NCBI GenBank assembly: GCA_027919835.1
Contig: JANVFP010000032.1
Span: 124,001-188,000 of the forward strand
Reading direction: 5' to 3'
From: Lentinula raphanica
Lineage: Eukaryota > Basidiomycota > Agaricomycetes > Agaricales > Omphalotaceae
Length of the DNA stretch: 64,000 bases
The notes beneath the pieces were generated by a model. It ran no database searches. It was not told where the DNA came from and saw nothing but the letters and a program-made list of their open reading frames with translations. Below are positions 23,190-34,746 of this stretch, piece after piece. The position numbers and the translations under genes are program-made. Numbering within the stretch: position 1 is the first letter of the stretch; each line of letters begins with the position of its first letter.

Positions 23190-23584
23190 GATAACCTTCG
23201 AGGACTGATATAAGTAGAGTTCTGGAAGAATTTCGTTCTTAAGACGCGACAGAACATTTTCACAGGATACACGTGATGGTAAATTTACCCGAAACTCGTC
23301 GAAACTTCTCCAAATTTCCCCTATTTTGTACAATCATCTCGGACTATGTAGAGTCCACTATTAGCCTAGGCTAGTGTACAGAAGCAGGATAAGAGACGTT
23401 TGATTCTGGTATAGAATAGCGCGGCGCAATCACTAGTGTGTCAATTGAATCGGAACTGATAAATTGCAACGATTGTCTTCGCAAAAGAATTACTTCGAGC
23501 AATTAGTGGAAGCAGTAACAAAAAAATAAATGGTAGGTACATAGTAGATGAGACGACGGTGGAAGTCAGTGAAAGTGAAAATCA
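23190..23584. other. Intergenic, no gene seen
   Basis: These 395 bp upstream of the disordered-protein gene and downstream of the methyltransferase gene are AT-rich and carry no open frame with coding character. Confidence 0.45.
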
Positions 23585-24442
23585 TCAATAGATACCCCAG
23601 AACAATCTGAAGGGAACTCTTCGGGCCCACTCCCTCCACTCCTGACCAAACTTCTCTGCCAGTACCTCGTCCTCCTTTGGCATGCGTTTCATGAGGCCAA
23701 TCGTAATCATACTAGTGAGCGTCAAATAGATGGCTGCCATACCCTTACCCACAACTGTCTCTAACGCCCTGTATCCGATCAGACAAGAACCCTGGGTGGG
23801 GCAGCCTTCGTCAGCATCAATTTGCATTTAATCGTGAACATTACTTACCGAAGCAGAGTGTAAAATCACTATACCAGAAATAGTGAGCAGTACACCGGCG
23901 TAGGCAGGATGCCGAGCCCAAGCGTACGGGCCAGTAGTCACTAATCTATGGTCCTTCATGATGGACATCTCAAACGTGAACATTTGGCCCAACTCCTCAT
24001 AACAGCAGTGGCGAATGTAACCTCCTGCGATAGCAAGACTAGTGCCGAGAAGGAACATTATTGAAGGATGAATATCCACCGAAGGTGAGCTGAATTTGGT
24101 AGACGGTTGATCGACCTGTAACCCAAGAGGTCGAAAGACGCTCATCGTCAGTGCCTGGTGTCCCAAGGCCTGTGTGGTAATGAGAAATATTTCTACGAAA
24201 GCCGCAAGCCAACAAATAAGCTGAGGGATGCAATGAGAAGTCTTGTATAGTTTTTGTGTCTCTGAATTTACCTTAACAATGGCAGGGCCTCCTCTGTGTT
24301 TGATAACGACCTCCCAGCTCGTCGACGGGGCTAGGCAGCTCTTGGACGGCGGGGGTTGTGGAGGAGTCGCAGTAATATGAAGAGCTGCCGTGGCAAGGAG
24401 TATGCATGGAATCTTAGCCAGCGCCAAGAATAGCTTCAACAT
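23585..24442 (-). CDS. Isoprenylcysteine carboxyl methyltransferase family membrane protein
   Basis: Member of the ICMT/PEMT integral-membrane methyltransferase family; ICMT methylates the C-terminal cysteine of prenylated proteins in the ER. Exons 24442-24272, 24220-23849 and 23791-23585 join to 750 nt, 249 residues. An N-terminal hydrophobic segment is followed by others around LICWLAAFVEIFLI and IMFLLGTSLAIAGGYIRHCCY. The family core is clear: LVTTGPYAWARHPAYAGVLL, then the C-terminal ED...FGQEWREWARRVPFRLF signature that contributes to S-adenosylmethionine and substrate binding. It is shorter and more divergent than canonical Ste14, so it may belong to the fungal ICMT-like group with other substrates. 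Confidence 0.78.
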
Positions 24443-25548
24443 TCTAGTGAGCCAAGGTCCGGTGTCGAGAAAAATAAATGCGCGTTGTGAGATGAGAGAA
24501 GAGCAAAATCCGGAATTTATGAAAGGGGGACAATCTCAACTGCCATGTAACGTTCGTGTATGGAATTTACATGACGCAAACGCTCACGCTGACAGCCGGG
24601 GCATTAGGCATTATTTGCTTGATAAGACTTACAGATACCCCCCTGCGTTCGTGGTGATCCAGGTGTTTAGGATGATTCCTGCAAAATCCCTGTCGGGTTG
24701 CCTAAACGGGAGGCTGAAGAAGAATTCTTGGTACACAGCAGTTTTTTTTCTTAACCTTGGACAACGGGGGGTCCCTTTTCTGGTAACGTTTTCCGTGAAG
24801 GCTGTCCTTTCTTCATTAATTGTGGGTGATTCAAAATCGAAGCTCTTCATACCTAGGCTCAACAGTGTATATTCAAATAAACTTGCTTAATAGCCTGTAG
24901 TTTGTCGCTTTGTGTACTGGTCACTGAACGTCTCACATACCCAACACACACCTGCCGCTGGAATCAATCTTGTTCGGTTTCGTGAGCTGCCAGTGTATCA
25001 AGACACACCTCAAATTATTTCTGCGACCAACGGGTTTCTTGGGTTCACTGGCAGTACGGACTCATCCGATCACAGTTGAAGCTTCCATTCATATCTACAC
25101 ACGTCCTCCTGAAGTGTCCTGTAAGCTTGACCCGCACGAAGATTCTTGATGGTTATTTCACGCTTACGCCCAGTTTATGAGCACTGAATCGGAAGAAGCA
25201 CAGGCGAACAATTCAATCAGGAGATCGCGGAGTTGCGATTAACGAGGTTTTACCGCTTTCAGAGGGGCCCCTACTGCCTAGGATCCACCGCAAGAATCAC
25301 GACGATGGAAGGGAAGACAAATCTGGCTCGTGCAGAAATTTGCCGACCAAGCAAAACGTACTCTCAGCCACAACTAGGGTAAAGGCAGGTCATTCGACCC
25401 ACGAGTCGTCGAAGAGAAGGCATGGTGCACCATTCACGATGAAGACTTCCGATGTTGTTGCGTGAAAGGGTCAAATTTAAGATTATGTCCATGCTAAAAC
25501 AACCTGAGGAATTCAGATTTCTACGGGACTACGTCGTCAATCGTCACT
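24443..25548. other. 1.1-kb gene-free interval
   Basis: This lies between the 5' end of the methyltransferase gene and the 3' end of OSCP, both on the minus strand. Open frames up to 166 codons occur but lack conserved motifs and sensible exon structure. A short poly-T tract and a 9-bp inverted repeat (24987-24995 with 25046-25054) are the only structures noticed. No transposon hallmark was seen. Confidence 0.4.
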
Positions 25549-26297
25549 TCAAACGGACTCTGAGAGCGGAAATGAATGAGAACACAAGTAGGATTGGCGA
25601 GTAAGAGACGTACGTGTTAGAGCGGCATTGAGCTTTGTGACGCGCGACTGGGCGCTCAGGTCAATGGTCTTGTCGCCAAAGTCAACGACTACACCGCCGA
25701 GCACAGAAGGGTTGACCTATGGGAGGAGAGTTGAGGGAGACACGTCGTGACAAATTCTGGCACACGAACCTTGTTTGTGACTTTTAATGTCTTGGCTTTC
25801 TGAGCAGTTTGTGACTGCTTCAAAGTTGATTCCAGCCGCGAGAGGATGTCCTTGGGAAGTGGTGCGGCAGAAGTCACAGTGACGTTAAGCTCTCCGTTGT
25901 ATTGGGAGACGAGCTCGTTGAATCCTTCCACAACACCTTCAATCTCGGCCAATCTTCCATTCTCAGATAAAACAGTCAACAGATTCTTGGTAATATCCGA
26001 GACTGGCTCCTTCTTTGCACCAGCACCCTCCAAAGCCTTGAACACGGATAGAAGACCAGTCTCTCTATCCCTGGCTGACAGAGTGGGATTATGAACGAAA
26101 GAGTTGACATCCTTGTTTTGCTTCAGAGTAGCGGTGAAGCCAGCAAGTTCTGTGTGAACTTTGGTGAGGGTCTGGGGTGATTTTGCTAGGGCCGCATTGT
26201 ACACCGCGTTAGAGTATTTGAGAGCGATAGCTGATGCGGCACGACGACCAGCGATGGGTGCAAAAGAGGTAGAACGAGATGCGGACGCGAGCAACAT
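25549..26297 (-). CDS. ATP5: Mitochondrial ATP synthase OSCP subunit
   Basis: Oligomycin-sensitivity-conferring protein, the peripheral-stalk cap of F1Fo ATP synthase. Exons 26297-25770, 25716-25614 and 25559-25549 join to 642 nt, 213 residues. The N-terminal presequence is Ser/Ala/Arg-rich (MLLASASRSTSFAPIAGRRA). The OSCP/delta domain follows, with YSNAVYNAALAKS and the typical segment LLTVLSENGRLAEIEGVVEGF. The C-terminus has VNPSVLGGVVVDFGDKTIDL, the family signature. The last exon is only 11 nt and gives an end (QSV) somewhat different from other fungi, so the extreme C-terminus is less certain. Confidence 0.93.
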
Positions 26298-26711
26298 GGG
26301 TATTGAAATTGGCAGTGAGGAGGAGAAAATCGGAAAGCGCAGGAAAATTGGTCATGTGATGCTCGGCATATTGGCAAGTAGAGTTCGGCATATATCGGCA
26401 AGCTGTCCGTTCAACCTCGGATGCAATAACTTTAAACGATTCTATCCTCCGGTCAAACGCGATCGACTAAGGTGGAGTTTTGTCCACGTCCTTCGTCATA
26501 TACAACCGTCGTTCTTTGCTCCCGACTTTCATCATCCTCGCGCTCGTCTTTCTTCATACAAATCTGGCGAAGGAAAAAGAACTTTTGACCGAACAATAAG
26601 AAGTTTTCCGTAAGTAGAACAATAGCACGTTTGTACAATGCTTTTTTTCACTGATATTTCATTCCGCGCTTCTAGTACAGGCGTCTCTACTCTCTCTCTG
26701 TAACGGTCATC
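26298..26711. promoter_or_regulatory. Divergent promoter region (OSCP / TRP-like gene)
   Basis: 414 bp separate the OSCP ATG (minus) from the TRP-like ATG (plus). No gene is visible. A CT-rich tract (CTCTACTCTCTCTCTG, 26686-26701) directly precedes the plus-strand ATG, as is common in basidiomycete core promoters. Confidence 0.45.
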
Positions 26712-29070
26712 ATGTCTTCTTCCCTCGCCCGGTTGCGAGCTTTCGCTTTAACCTTTCTCTCCCTCGCTATGTTATCTCACGCATTAGAAGGATCTCTATG
26801 TATGTGGACTCTTTCCACCGCAGTCGCTTCACTGACGCTCTCTTCTAGTCACCTCATCTGTAACATACTGTGCCCCGCCAGAAACCCTATTAATCCAGCA
26901 ATTTGACGTCCAATATTTCGCCGCAAACAACTCCGTATCCTTCAACATATCTGCTGAGAGTGTTGTGCGTATGATTTCCAATAAGTTTTCGGCCGCCTCT
27001 CAATTCTTGGCAGGATTCCAATGTCAATGTTTCTGCCAGCATGCTCGTGAATGTGTTCGGTATCGAACCAGTCAATATCACAATTGACCTCTGTGGCATC
27101 CTAAATGGTGCACTCTGCCCTTTACCACAGTACAATTTTACTGGATCAGACTCTATCACCCTCCCCGATTCCATTCAAAGCAATTTTCCTTCCATTGCTT
27201 TCAAGATACCAGACCTCGAAGGCTACGCCCAATTGACGCTGACCGAAGCAAGTACAGGCGACGTTAAAGCATGTGTTCAAGCCACCCTCTCCAACGGCCT
27301 GTCGACCCATCAAAGAGCTGTGGAGTGGACAACAGGAAGCATTACACTTGTCACACTTCTCGTGGCATTGTGGCAGTCCCATTCTCCAACGGCTATACTT
27401 CCAGCCCGTCTACTGGATCTGATATTCCTGTTCCAAACCATTGCGGTGTCAGCCTTGCTGAACCTCAACTACCCCGTCACATTCATATCGTATGCCTTGA
27501 ACTTCGCGTGGTCTCTGGCGCTATTCTCATCTGGCGACGACTCGATGCAACGAGCTATAAATAACATGCGAGCCTTGACCGGAGGTGGACTAGCCAATTC
27601 TACATCCAGCTCAGCCGTTGCTTTCGTCAATCGCAAACTCAGTCCTTTCAACTCCGAGAGTACTTCAAGCTCAGGAGGTATCTCCAGCTTGTCATCATTG
27701 GCTAAACGAGCAATGGACTCGACGCTTATTAATGGTCTCCAACAGCGTGATGTAGCCGTCGTCACATCGGAATCAGACAATGTTCTATCGGCAGGTATTC
27801 CAATCTACGTGTCCACTATTAATATCGCAACGGCGAACGCGTTCATGACGGTGTTCTTATGCACACTTATTCTTATCGCGATCGCGCTGTTTGTCTTTGC
27901 CGCTGGATGGGCAGTTCTTTTCATGATTGAAAAATATGGTGTCGGCCGCGAGGAGCAACAGGTCCGAATGAGACGTGCTTATCCCTCTTGGATTCGTGCT
28001 TGGACCCTTCGTTTGGTAAGTTCCCTGCGATCATATTTGGATGTTTCATTGACGTAGACTTTGTTCAGAGCTTGATCATGTTCCTTCCCATTGTGTTGTT
28101 TGCATTCTACCAGTGGACATTGAACGACTCTTGGCTCTCAATCTTGTTTTCTGTGATTGCCTTCCTGGGTATCATGACCGCCGTCTGTTATCCATGCGTT
28201 GTCATCATTCGTTCTGTCCGCCGTTCCGAACCCTCAGTGTTATACACTGATCCACACCTCCGTCGATCGTATCCACCTCTCTATGCGCAATATCTCCCCA
28301 ACAGATATCACTTCTTTGTCTTCTTGGTTGTCGCTACCTTCTTCAAGGCCATCATCGTTTCATTCATCTCGTCAAGTGGCATGGCTCAAGTCATCCTATT
28401 TTTGATTCTCGAAATTGCCATGGTCCTCCGTCTGGTTTTATTGCGTCCACACAAGACGCGCGGTGCGGATATATTCTCATCCTTCCTTGGCATCATTCGC
28501 GTCGTCTGCACTGGTCTGATGATAGCGTTTGTTCAAAGTATCGGTGTCAAACCCATTCCGCGTTATGCTATTGGGCTTGTCTTGGCTGTGGTTTATTCAA
28601 TTACTATTCTTGTGGTTATCTTCAACCTCGTTTTGCACTCTGGTGTTCAACGCCTCTGGAAGCGCCGCCAAGTGACCAGCTCGTCCTCATCCTCTACCAA
28701 ATCATCCTTACCGGGATCATCGAATCTCATGTTAGAGAAGGATGTCACCTCATCAGACTATTCCCCCAGTCACTCTTTTGGCCGGCCGACGAATCCTACA
28801 CCAGAAAGAAACGTGGAGCTCGATCCTGAGATCAACCAACCTTATAACCCATCAAGTCCCACAGCAACAATAACTGATTACACCAGCACACGACAGCGAG
28901 ACTCAGAGTCAACGAACTTTGGCTCAGTACTTCCTCGACGATGGTCTTTTACACCTCTCCATACACCAACAGACTCGTCTGCTCTAGATCACAACTCTCC
29001 TCCGTTCGAAAGCACGTTATCTAGAACTTCCGAAGAACAACTAGAGAAAGAAATGCATTCGCATACCTGA
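26712..29070 (+). CDS. TRP-like / flavin-carrier (FLC, Pkd2-type) membrane protein
   Basis: Fungal TRP-family protein related to yeast Flc proteins and S. pombe Pkd2, involved in calcium homeostasis, FAD import into the ER and wall integrity. Exons 26712-26799, 26849-26964, 27014-28015 and 28069-29070 join to 2,208 nt, 735 residues. A signal peptide (about 1-25, MSSSLARLRAFALTFLSLAML) precedes a lumenal ML-like domain (about 26-185) with paired cysteines (YCAPPET, DLCGILNGALCPL). At least eight hydrophobic helices follow, including one before FMIEKYGVGRE. The C-terminal 140 residues form a Ser/Pro-rich cytosolic tail. Exact channel activity is not shown by sequence. Confidence 0.85.
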
Positions 29071-29459
29071 TTTTTTTCTTACATGTAGATATACGATATC
29101 CCCAGTACTTGCCTTGCTTTTACTAATAATGTTTCGCATGGTACTCTCCCCTACCCCCGACATCATCGTTCGGTTCGGTTCACATTCCTTGGACTCTTTC
29201 TACCCATCATCTACATAGTTGCAGTTGTTCCGTCGTTTTCTGATTACATTGCATAGTGCTCAAACTTAGAATTCATCACCTCTGTATCAATTAAGTATCT
29301 CCTGTAACCGTTATTTTAGTCCAACGTAGCAGTATTAATAGTTCTTGCAATCGGTTTCTGTAAAATTCATCGATGAGGAGGTCGTGCTTAATAGCGCATG
29401 CCACAATGAGCTCAATTACATAACTTGAAGTTTCTTCCCTTCCTTCGACCACTCGCTCG
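29071..29459. other. Tandem intergenic spacer
   Basis: These 389 bp hold the 3' UTR of the TRP-like gene and the promoter of the Cys-rich gene. No gene or repeat was seen. Confidence 0.45.
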
Positions 29460-30871
29460 ATGCTCTTACCGACCACGCTCTTTTTCCTATCATGGTCCTC
29501 CGCCGTCTTAGCCGGTAGCGCCAACTTTGGAGACTCTTGCAGTGTTTCCAACAACCGGCTTCAAGTCGGAACATACCAATTCTACACCGACTGCAATTCC
29601 GTAACCTACTGCGCTTCAAATGGAACCTGTGCTCATCGAGGCTGCAGAAAAGATGATTTTCCGTTTGGATATCCCCAAGGCTCTGATGATCTTCCACCGA
29701 AATGTGGAAAGGGCCAGTTTTGTCCGGATGAGATGGACGCTTGTTTGGACGTTTTGCCGGTTGGAAGCGCTTGTCAAATGAACCGAGACGGTTAGCGATG
29801 ATGAATTCAATCATTGTTGGAACCTCTGTTCAACATTTCGTTCAGATCAATGCCAAGGTCCCCCAAATTACAAGGACCTCTTGGACACCACCAATCGCGG
29901 TCTGAACGTGAACGGATCCCTTTGCCTTAACAATGTTTGCATGTCGGTATTCTCAGTTCATTCGCTGTGAACACGTTCCAATTTAGGCTGTACAGGTGGG
30001 CAAATGTCACGGAGAATGAAGACTGCGTGGTGCAAAACACGGCTTACATTGGCTACACAGCGAGTGGTGGAGAGTTCATTGACATAGTATCACGGTATGC
30101 AGCTGTTGATGACGCGTGTATTCAAGAAACTCAACTTTACACAGCGGAAATTGTCGTGTCGGTCTCTACTGTGATGCGCAATCGCTGAAATGTCTGCAGG
30201 AAAAGGACTTGGGCGAGGCATGCGACGCCGATAAAGAGTTTGCTCTATTCTAGATCTCCTAGTAATGAATCAACTCATGCTTCAACTACAGGTGTTCAAC
30301 GTGGAATTGTCTATCATCAGGCGTGTGTGGACCCGACCAAGCCTTGGATCGTCATGTTAGTCCTTGGGTATACGTCGTCGTAGGCATCAGCATCGTTGCT
30401 GGTGAGCAACTCATATCTTGAGGACGTTATTTGATTCATCTAAGCCAAACCTGATTCAGGGATGTTCGGTACACTCATCGGACTCTTCTTTCTTCATGTC
30501 AAACAACGAGATGCAGAACGAGAAAGACGGCTGCAGTACTGGCGTGAACAGGCAAGTTAAACACAACTCCCCATGTGGACCACGAACTCATAAGTCTATC
30601 TGTTTGATAGAACACATTTCATCAAAATCTTTCCCAGATGCGAGAAGCTGCGCGTACGTCGATTACTGGAATGAATAGTGCTCATAGTACGTTCTATGGT
30701 GGAAACAACTCGGACGACTCGCACGCACCCATGCTTCGAAATACATCCGGTCCATCAAGAGCACCATCCGGTCTGCGTAACTATGTTGGAGATGGTGAGG
30801 ATTACGAGGAGAGTGTGGTAATGCAACAACAACCTGTGCAGCCTCGAAGGGACTTGAATGGACATTCATAA
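29460..30871 (+). CDS. Cys-rich type I membrane protein of unknown function
   Basis: I do not recognise a characterised family. Seven exons (29460-29790, 29846-29942, 29987-30094, 30145-30237, 30292-30401, 30460-30551, 30638-30871) join to 1,065 nt, 354 residues. A clear signal peptide (MLLPTTLFFLSWSSAVLAGS) precedes about 240 extracellular residues with some 24 cysteines in short loops (CRRGLYCD, CGKGQFCPDEMDACL, WNCLSSGVCG). One membrane helix follows (VYVVVGISIVAGMFGTLIGL), then a basic juxtamembrane stretch and a polar cytosolic tail of about 100 residues. The intron before exon 7 begins GCAAGT (GC-AG); no GT donor keeps frame. The layout suggests a surface receptor or wall-associated protein. 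Confidence 0.7.
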
Positions 30872-31131
30872 CTGGACTATATGCTGTCAGAGCGATTGTG
30901 AAAATGCGGGCTCGTGCATTCGAGTGGTCTCCAGCGAGTATTTTAGTACAGAAGTAGAGTAATTATTTATTTAATATTTCCACCCAACGTACTTTCAGAG
31001 TGAGTTGACAGGATGCAATTAGTGGTGGAGACTCAGGCAGATTACGTAAAGAGTATTATTCTCATTTGACCACTTGCCTCCACCATAACATTGCGGATAC
31101 GCGCAAGAAACAGACGACGAGGACGTCTACA

Positions 31132-32192
31132 ATGACAACAAGATCCTCAATGGAAACAATAACGCCTGAAGCTGACACACACTCTCCTTCATCACCATCG
31201 GACGACGAGGACTTGGGGCGTCGAAGGATATGGGAAGACGGTGATGAACAGCACTCGCCGAAGGGGTCAAGAAAAGGGAAACAGAGAGACAATGAATTTG
31301 CGGACATGAAGAGAGACGACTCTGAAGATACTGAGGTTGAAGCTCCTGATTCCGGTCTCTATCCGCCTACAACTGACGAGGAAGCGGAAACTAGACGAAT
31401 CGAAGAGGTCAGTTTCAACTTCCCGACAACCGTACATTAGCTTGTACTCATCCATCGTTCAACGCATAGAACCTACGACGTTGGCAAATAAATGAGATGC
31501 AGAAGCGTAAAGCAGCCCGAGAGTCAATGTCCAAAACGTCACAGACAGCACCAGACGTTGGCTGGCGGGCCAGTTCACTATGGCAAAAGTCAAGTCATCG
31601 ACAGCGGGACCTGGGGAAGCATACAGCTCTGGGCTCCCAAGACTCTATAGAACATCTACCTCTGGATAGTCTAGTAAACACTCCAGGTCCCTCTCCTTCT
31701 CCGTCACCCCTTCCTTCCCCATTGCCTCCTAGTCTGGATGAAACTCCCGAGAACCCTTTTGCCAATCCACCCGTATCACCATTCGCAGACTCTCAGCAGG
31801 TCACAGCTGTGATGAGTCCGTCGTCAGACCCTTCTTCTGATGCACCCACTCTCGCCGTCGTCGCTCCAACACCGGAACGTCCCACGTTACTGGCCAGTTC
31901 CGTTTCATTTTCCAAACCTCCCCCGCCGAAACCTCTAAATCTTCCGCCTCCAAAAACGCCACCTCCACCGGTTGATGTTCCACCTCCGGCAGTATCACCT
32001 CTCTCCATGGATTCAGTTTCTCGCCAGCATCAGGAACCCGAAAGAGAAACACGTTGGTGGCATGAATGGTTATGTGGGTGTGGTGAAGATCGTGAGGCTG
32101 ATAATCAGGTAAACAGTCACCCATCCTCGTTGTTTCTTCTATGCTGATTCTGATCTGGTTACCAGGGTGGGCGAACGAATCCATTCGAGTGA
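31132..32192 (+). CDS. Pro/Ser-rich protein with Trp/Cys C-terminal motif, unknown function
   Basis: Exons 31132-31407, 31470-32108 and 32166-32192 join to 942 nt, 313 residues. Most of the protein is disordered: an acidic/Ser N-terminal region, a helical basic middle (RRWQINEMQKRKAARESM), and a long Pro-rich tract of SPSPSPLP and PPPPKP type that could bind SH3 or profilin. The C-terminus carries a distinct hydrophobic motif (RWWHEWLCGCGEDR) ending NPFE, possibly membrane-associated through palmitoylated cysteines; that is inference. An upstream in-frame extension to 31066 lacks an ATG. No recognised domain. Confidence 0.6.
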
Positions 32193-32475
32193 TGACCATT
32201 CGCACTCTGTCTATGTTTATTCATTCTATAGTCTGGACTGTGTTTCTAAACATCATGGACAACGTGGAGCCATTGTACATTCCCGTAATACTACTATGTG
32301 AAGCAGATAGGTCTCGAACTCCCTGCGTTCTTCTATAAGGTCAATACATCATGGCGTCATTCCGTAAACCTCACTCCTTCCCCGCGCTGTATGTGTTACT
32401 ATCAGCACCCAGTGCTTCTTGATTTCGGTCACATAATTATTATCACTGTACTGATGTTGTATCGGAAGCATAGCT

Positions 32476-34746
32476 CTAAAATATAGCTGGTCGAGGGCTC
32501 GTGCGCACTGGATTCTCCGTCCAACTGTTCAATTCTGTCTCAGGACCTAGGTTTCTCTCCACGTCTCCTTGCTCTGAAGAGGCGGCGACGTTAGTGCTAC
32601 CCGCTGCGACAGGTTTGGTTCGAGACCAGACTATCCAATCGGGAAGGGTATTGGTAAGAGTCAAGGTGGAGTGCAGCGAAAGGGTACGGGAATGTAGTCG
32701 AAGGAAAGAGAAGAATGGGATAGAAAGACCATCTGTGAGAGATAAAGTCGACATGAAATAATGGAAAGGAGTGGAGATGATACGGACGAATAATGATCGA
32801 TCCTAGGACGACAAAAGACACCACGGGTTGGATATATAGGGCCAGAAGCTCCTCTTGATTATGTGGTGGGTTGTGAGGAGTCGGAAGTTCAGTCAGTGCT
32901 AACGTTGATATGAAGACTGCCCCAACGCCCATCTAAAACTTTGATTAATTGACGAACCAATGGGGATGAAAAGTAGGATTCACTGGTCCTGCAATAGAAC
33001 AAAAGTATACAAATAAAAGTTTGTCTTGGTGTTATGTCGAGAGAAAAGTGACCTTACCAAAATGACCGGAAAAGAGGGCCTCTTGCCAGGTCTCTATTTC
33101 GGGTACCCATTTGAAGAGAAGTAGCAGGGGTGGTATTCTCCGTAGGAATATGATTGAAATGAAGAGGAGAATTAACCTCCAAGGCTCGATACCCAAGGAT
33201 GGCATGTTGAACTCATTGAAAGGTAGCCAGGCACCTGCTTTAGCACTCAGAACGAGTCAAAGAAACATCGATTTTGGATAACAAACCGATGTAGATAAAA
33301 CATGCACCTGGATAGCAAGAAGATAAGGAATGACGTTAGGAAATATGATTACTCGTACTCAGGACTCACAGTTAAGAACTAAATCGATTACAGAACTGAA
33401 CACCTCTCCATCAATCTGCTTTTGAAAACTTCCATCCCAGGACATGGCGCTTCCTTGAAAAGATCTCAACAATGGAGTAGCATATAAGATGCTAGAAAAC
33501 TCGGTATACCAGCAGCGAAGACAGCTAACAGATCATCACTTCCAATGGTATGAGCTATACCGATGATGAGGAACGACATAGCTATGTACTGAGCGACATA
33601 GGACCCCCGGTCAACGAACTTCTTCCTCTTGCATATCTGGAACAAGCGAGAACACAGAATGCCTACCGAAATCAGCCAAGACAGAAAGTGAGCTCTGATA
33701 CCCAAGAATGTATGAACCTATGGTTGCTCCTAATACAACACCAAGAATAACTTGGTCTATCGAACGTCCTCTATGAGGACCAGTGAATACAGAAGATCTC
33801 AACATTGTACTCACATAACCAGCCAACTATAAACCATTTCCCGAACGCAACCGTTCGCGAAGATTCCACGGTGAGGTATAAAGAAATACTGAGGAATGGG
33901 TATGCAAGGCCGTCATTGGCTGCAGATTCCGCTGATAGAATATGACGGAGTTTAACGGAAACGTGCTTTTCAGCGAATTGGCCCCCTACGATAGTAGCAC
34001 AAACAATGGGGTCAGTTGGTGTAAGGCATGCTGCTATTACGAGACAAGACACATAATTCAAGCTCGGAAAAAGGCATTTCATTATCCCTAGAATCAACAT
34101 GGATTGACATGAGTTAATGATCTGACTGGAGCTTGCAGACGAATGAAGCACCTCCAACAATGAGCCAGCCGGCTGCCATGGTTGGAATGACCATTGCTGA
34201 GAGTGATTTGGCATGTGCCCACATGTAGGTTCTGGGGAGCTCGATGCCTATAGCAAATAGACCGGTAGCCAGAACGATCCGCATGACTTCGAGAGTGATG
34301 AACTGAGATACTGTGGATGATGAGCTCCAAGAACGAGGATCGAAGATGTTTGCGGCAAATGGCCCAATAATAACACCGAATACAGTGCCGAGCACGACTT
34401 CATTTAGATATAACTGAAAGACAGCGCGTAAATCACTGTGAACATGATGGAGCATTGAATCAGACACCTTTTCTTTCATGGGCACAGAGAGCAAACAGTA
34501 AAATAAGACGAATCTAGAAGCGAATACCCATCAATTGATACCTCCAAGTCACTAGCGACAAGGCAACTCACCCGCCTACGCCTAGACTCAGAGAGTAATA
34601 TATCATCAATCAGTACGCTAGGATAGAGAAAGAGACGGTCTCACAAATGTAGGCTACCCCAGGTGGTGTAATCTGACAAACCATGGGTCAAGACAACACA
34701 CGAATGAGATAACCTTGAAAACTTACATCTAGGAGATCAAGAGCCA
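32476..34746 (-). CDS. Na+/H+ antiporter, tandem copy A
   Basis: Plasma-membrane Na+(K+)/H+ antiporter of the fungal Nha1/Sod2 (CPA1) type, exporting alkali cations. Fourteen exons join in frame to 1,521 nt, 506 residues: 34746-34726, 34672-34645, 34581-34572 (10 nt), 34513-34468, 34413-34152, 34087-33815, 33756-33718, 33662-33510, 33453-33370, 33307-33287, 33234-33058, 32988-32984 (5 nt), 32932-32788 and 32732-32476. Motifs: ACLTPTDPIVCA (ion-translocation helix with paired Thr-Asp), LSAESAANDGLAYPFL, HTIGSDDLLAVFAAG, and the conserved SAMSWDG. Multiple membrane helices are evident. Relative to copy B the C-terminal tail ends about 25 codons earlier at a TAG. Both copies are on the minus strand and share exon layout. 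Confidence 0.9.

Noticed and set aside
24390..24890. Plus-strand 166-codon frame upstream of the methyltransferase gene
   Set aside because: It partly overlaps the antisense of that gene's exon 1, has no motif and no coding-like pattern.
24987..25054. 9-bp inverted repeat CTGCCAGTG / CACTGGCAG in the gene-free interval
   Set aside because: Arms this short with a spacer of about 50 bp are expected by chance in 64 kb. No target-site duplication or transposase was found.
26161..26613. Plus-strand 150-codon frame over the OSCP start and promoter
   Set aside because: It is antisense to the OSCP presequence exon and lacks any recognisable feature.
32305..32330. tRNA-like B-box word (GAGTTCGAGACC on the minus strand) at the edge of duplication unit A
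   Set aside because: No A box at the right distance and no cloverleaf; the word is not preserved in unit B.
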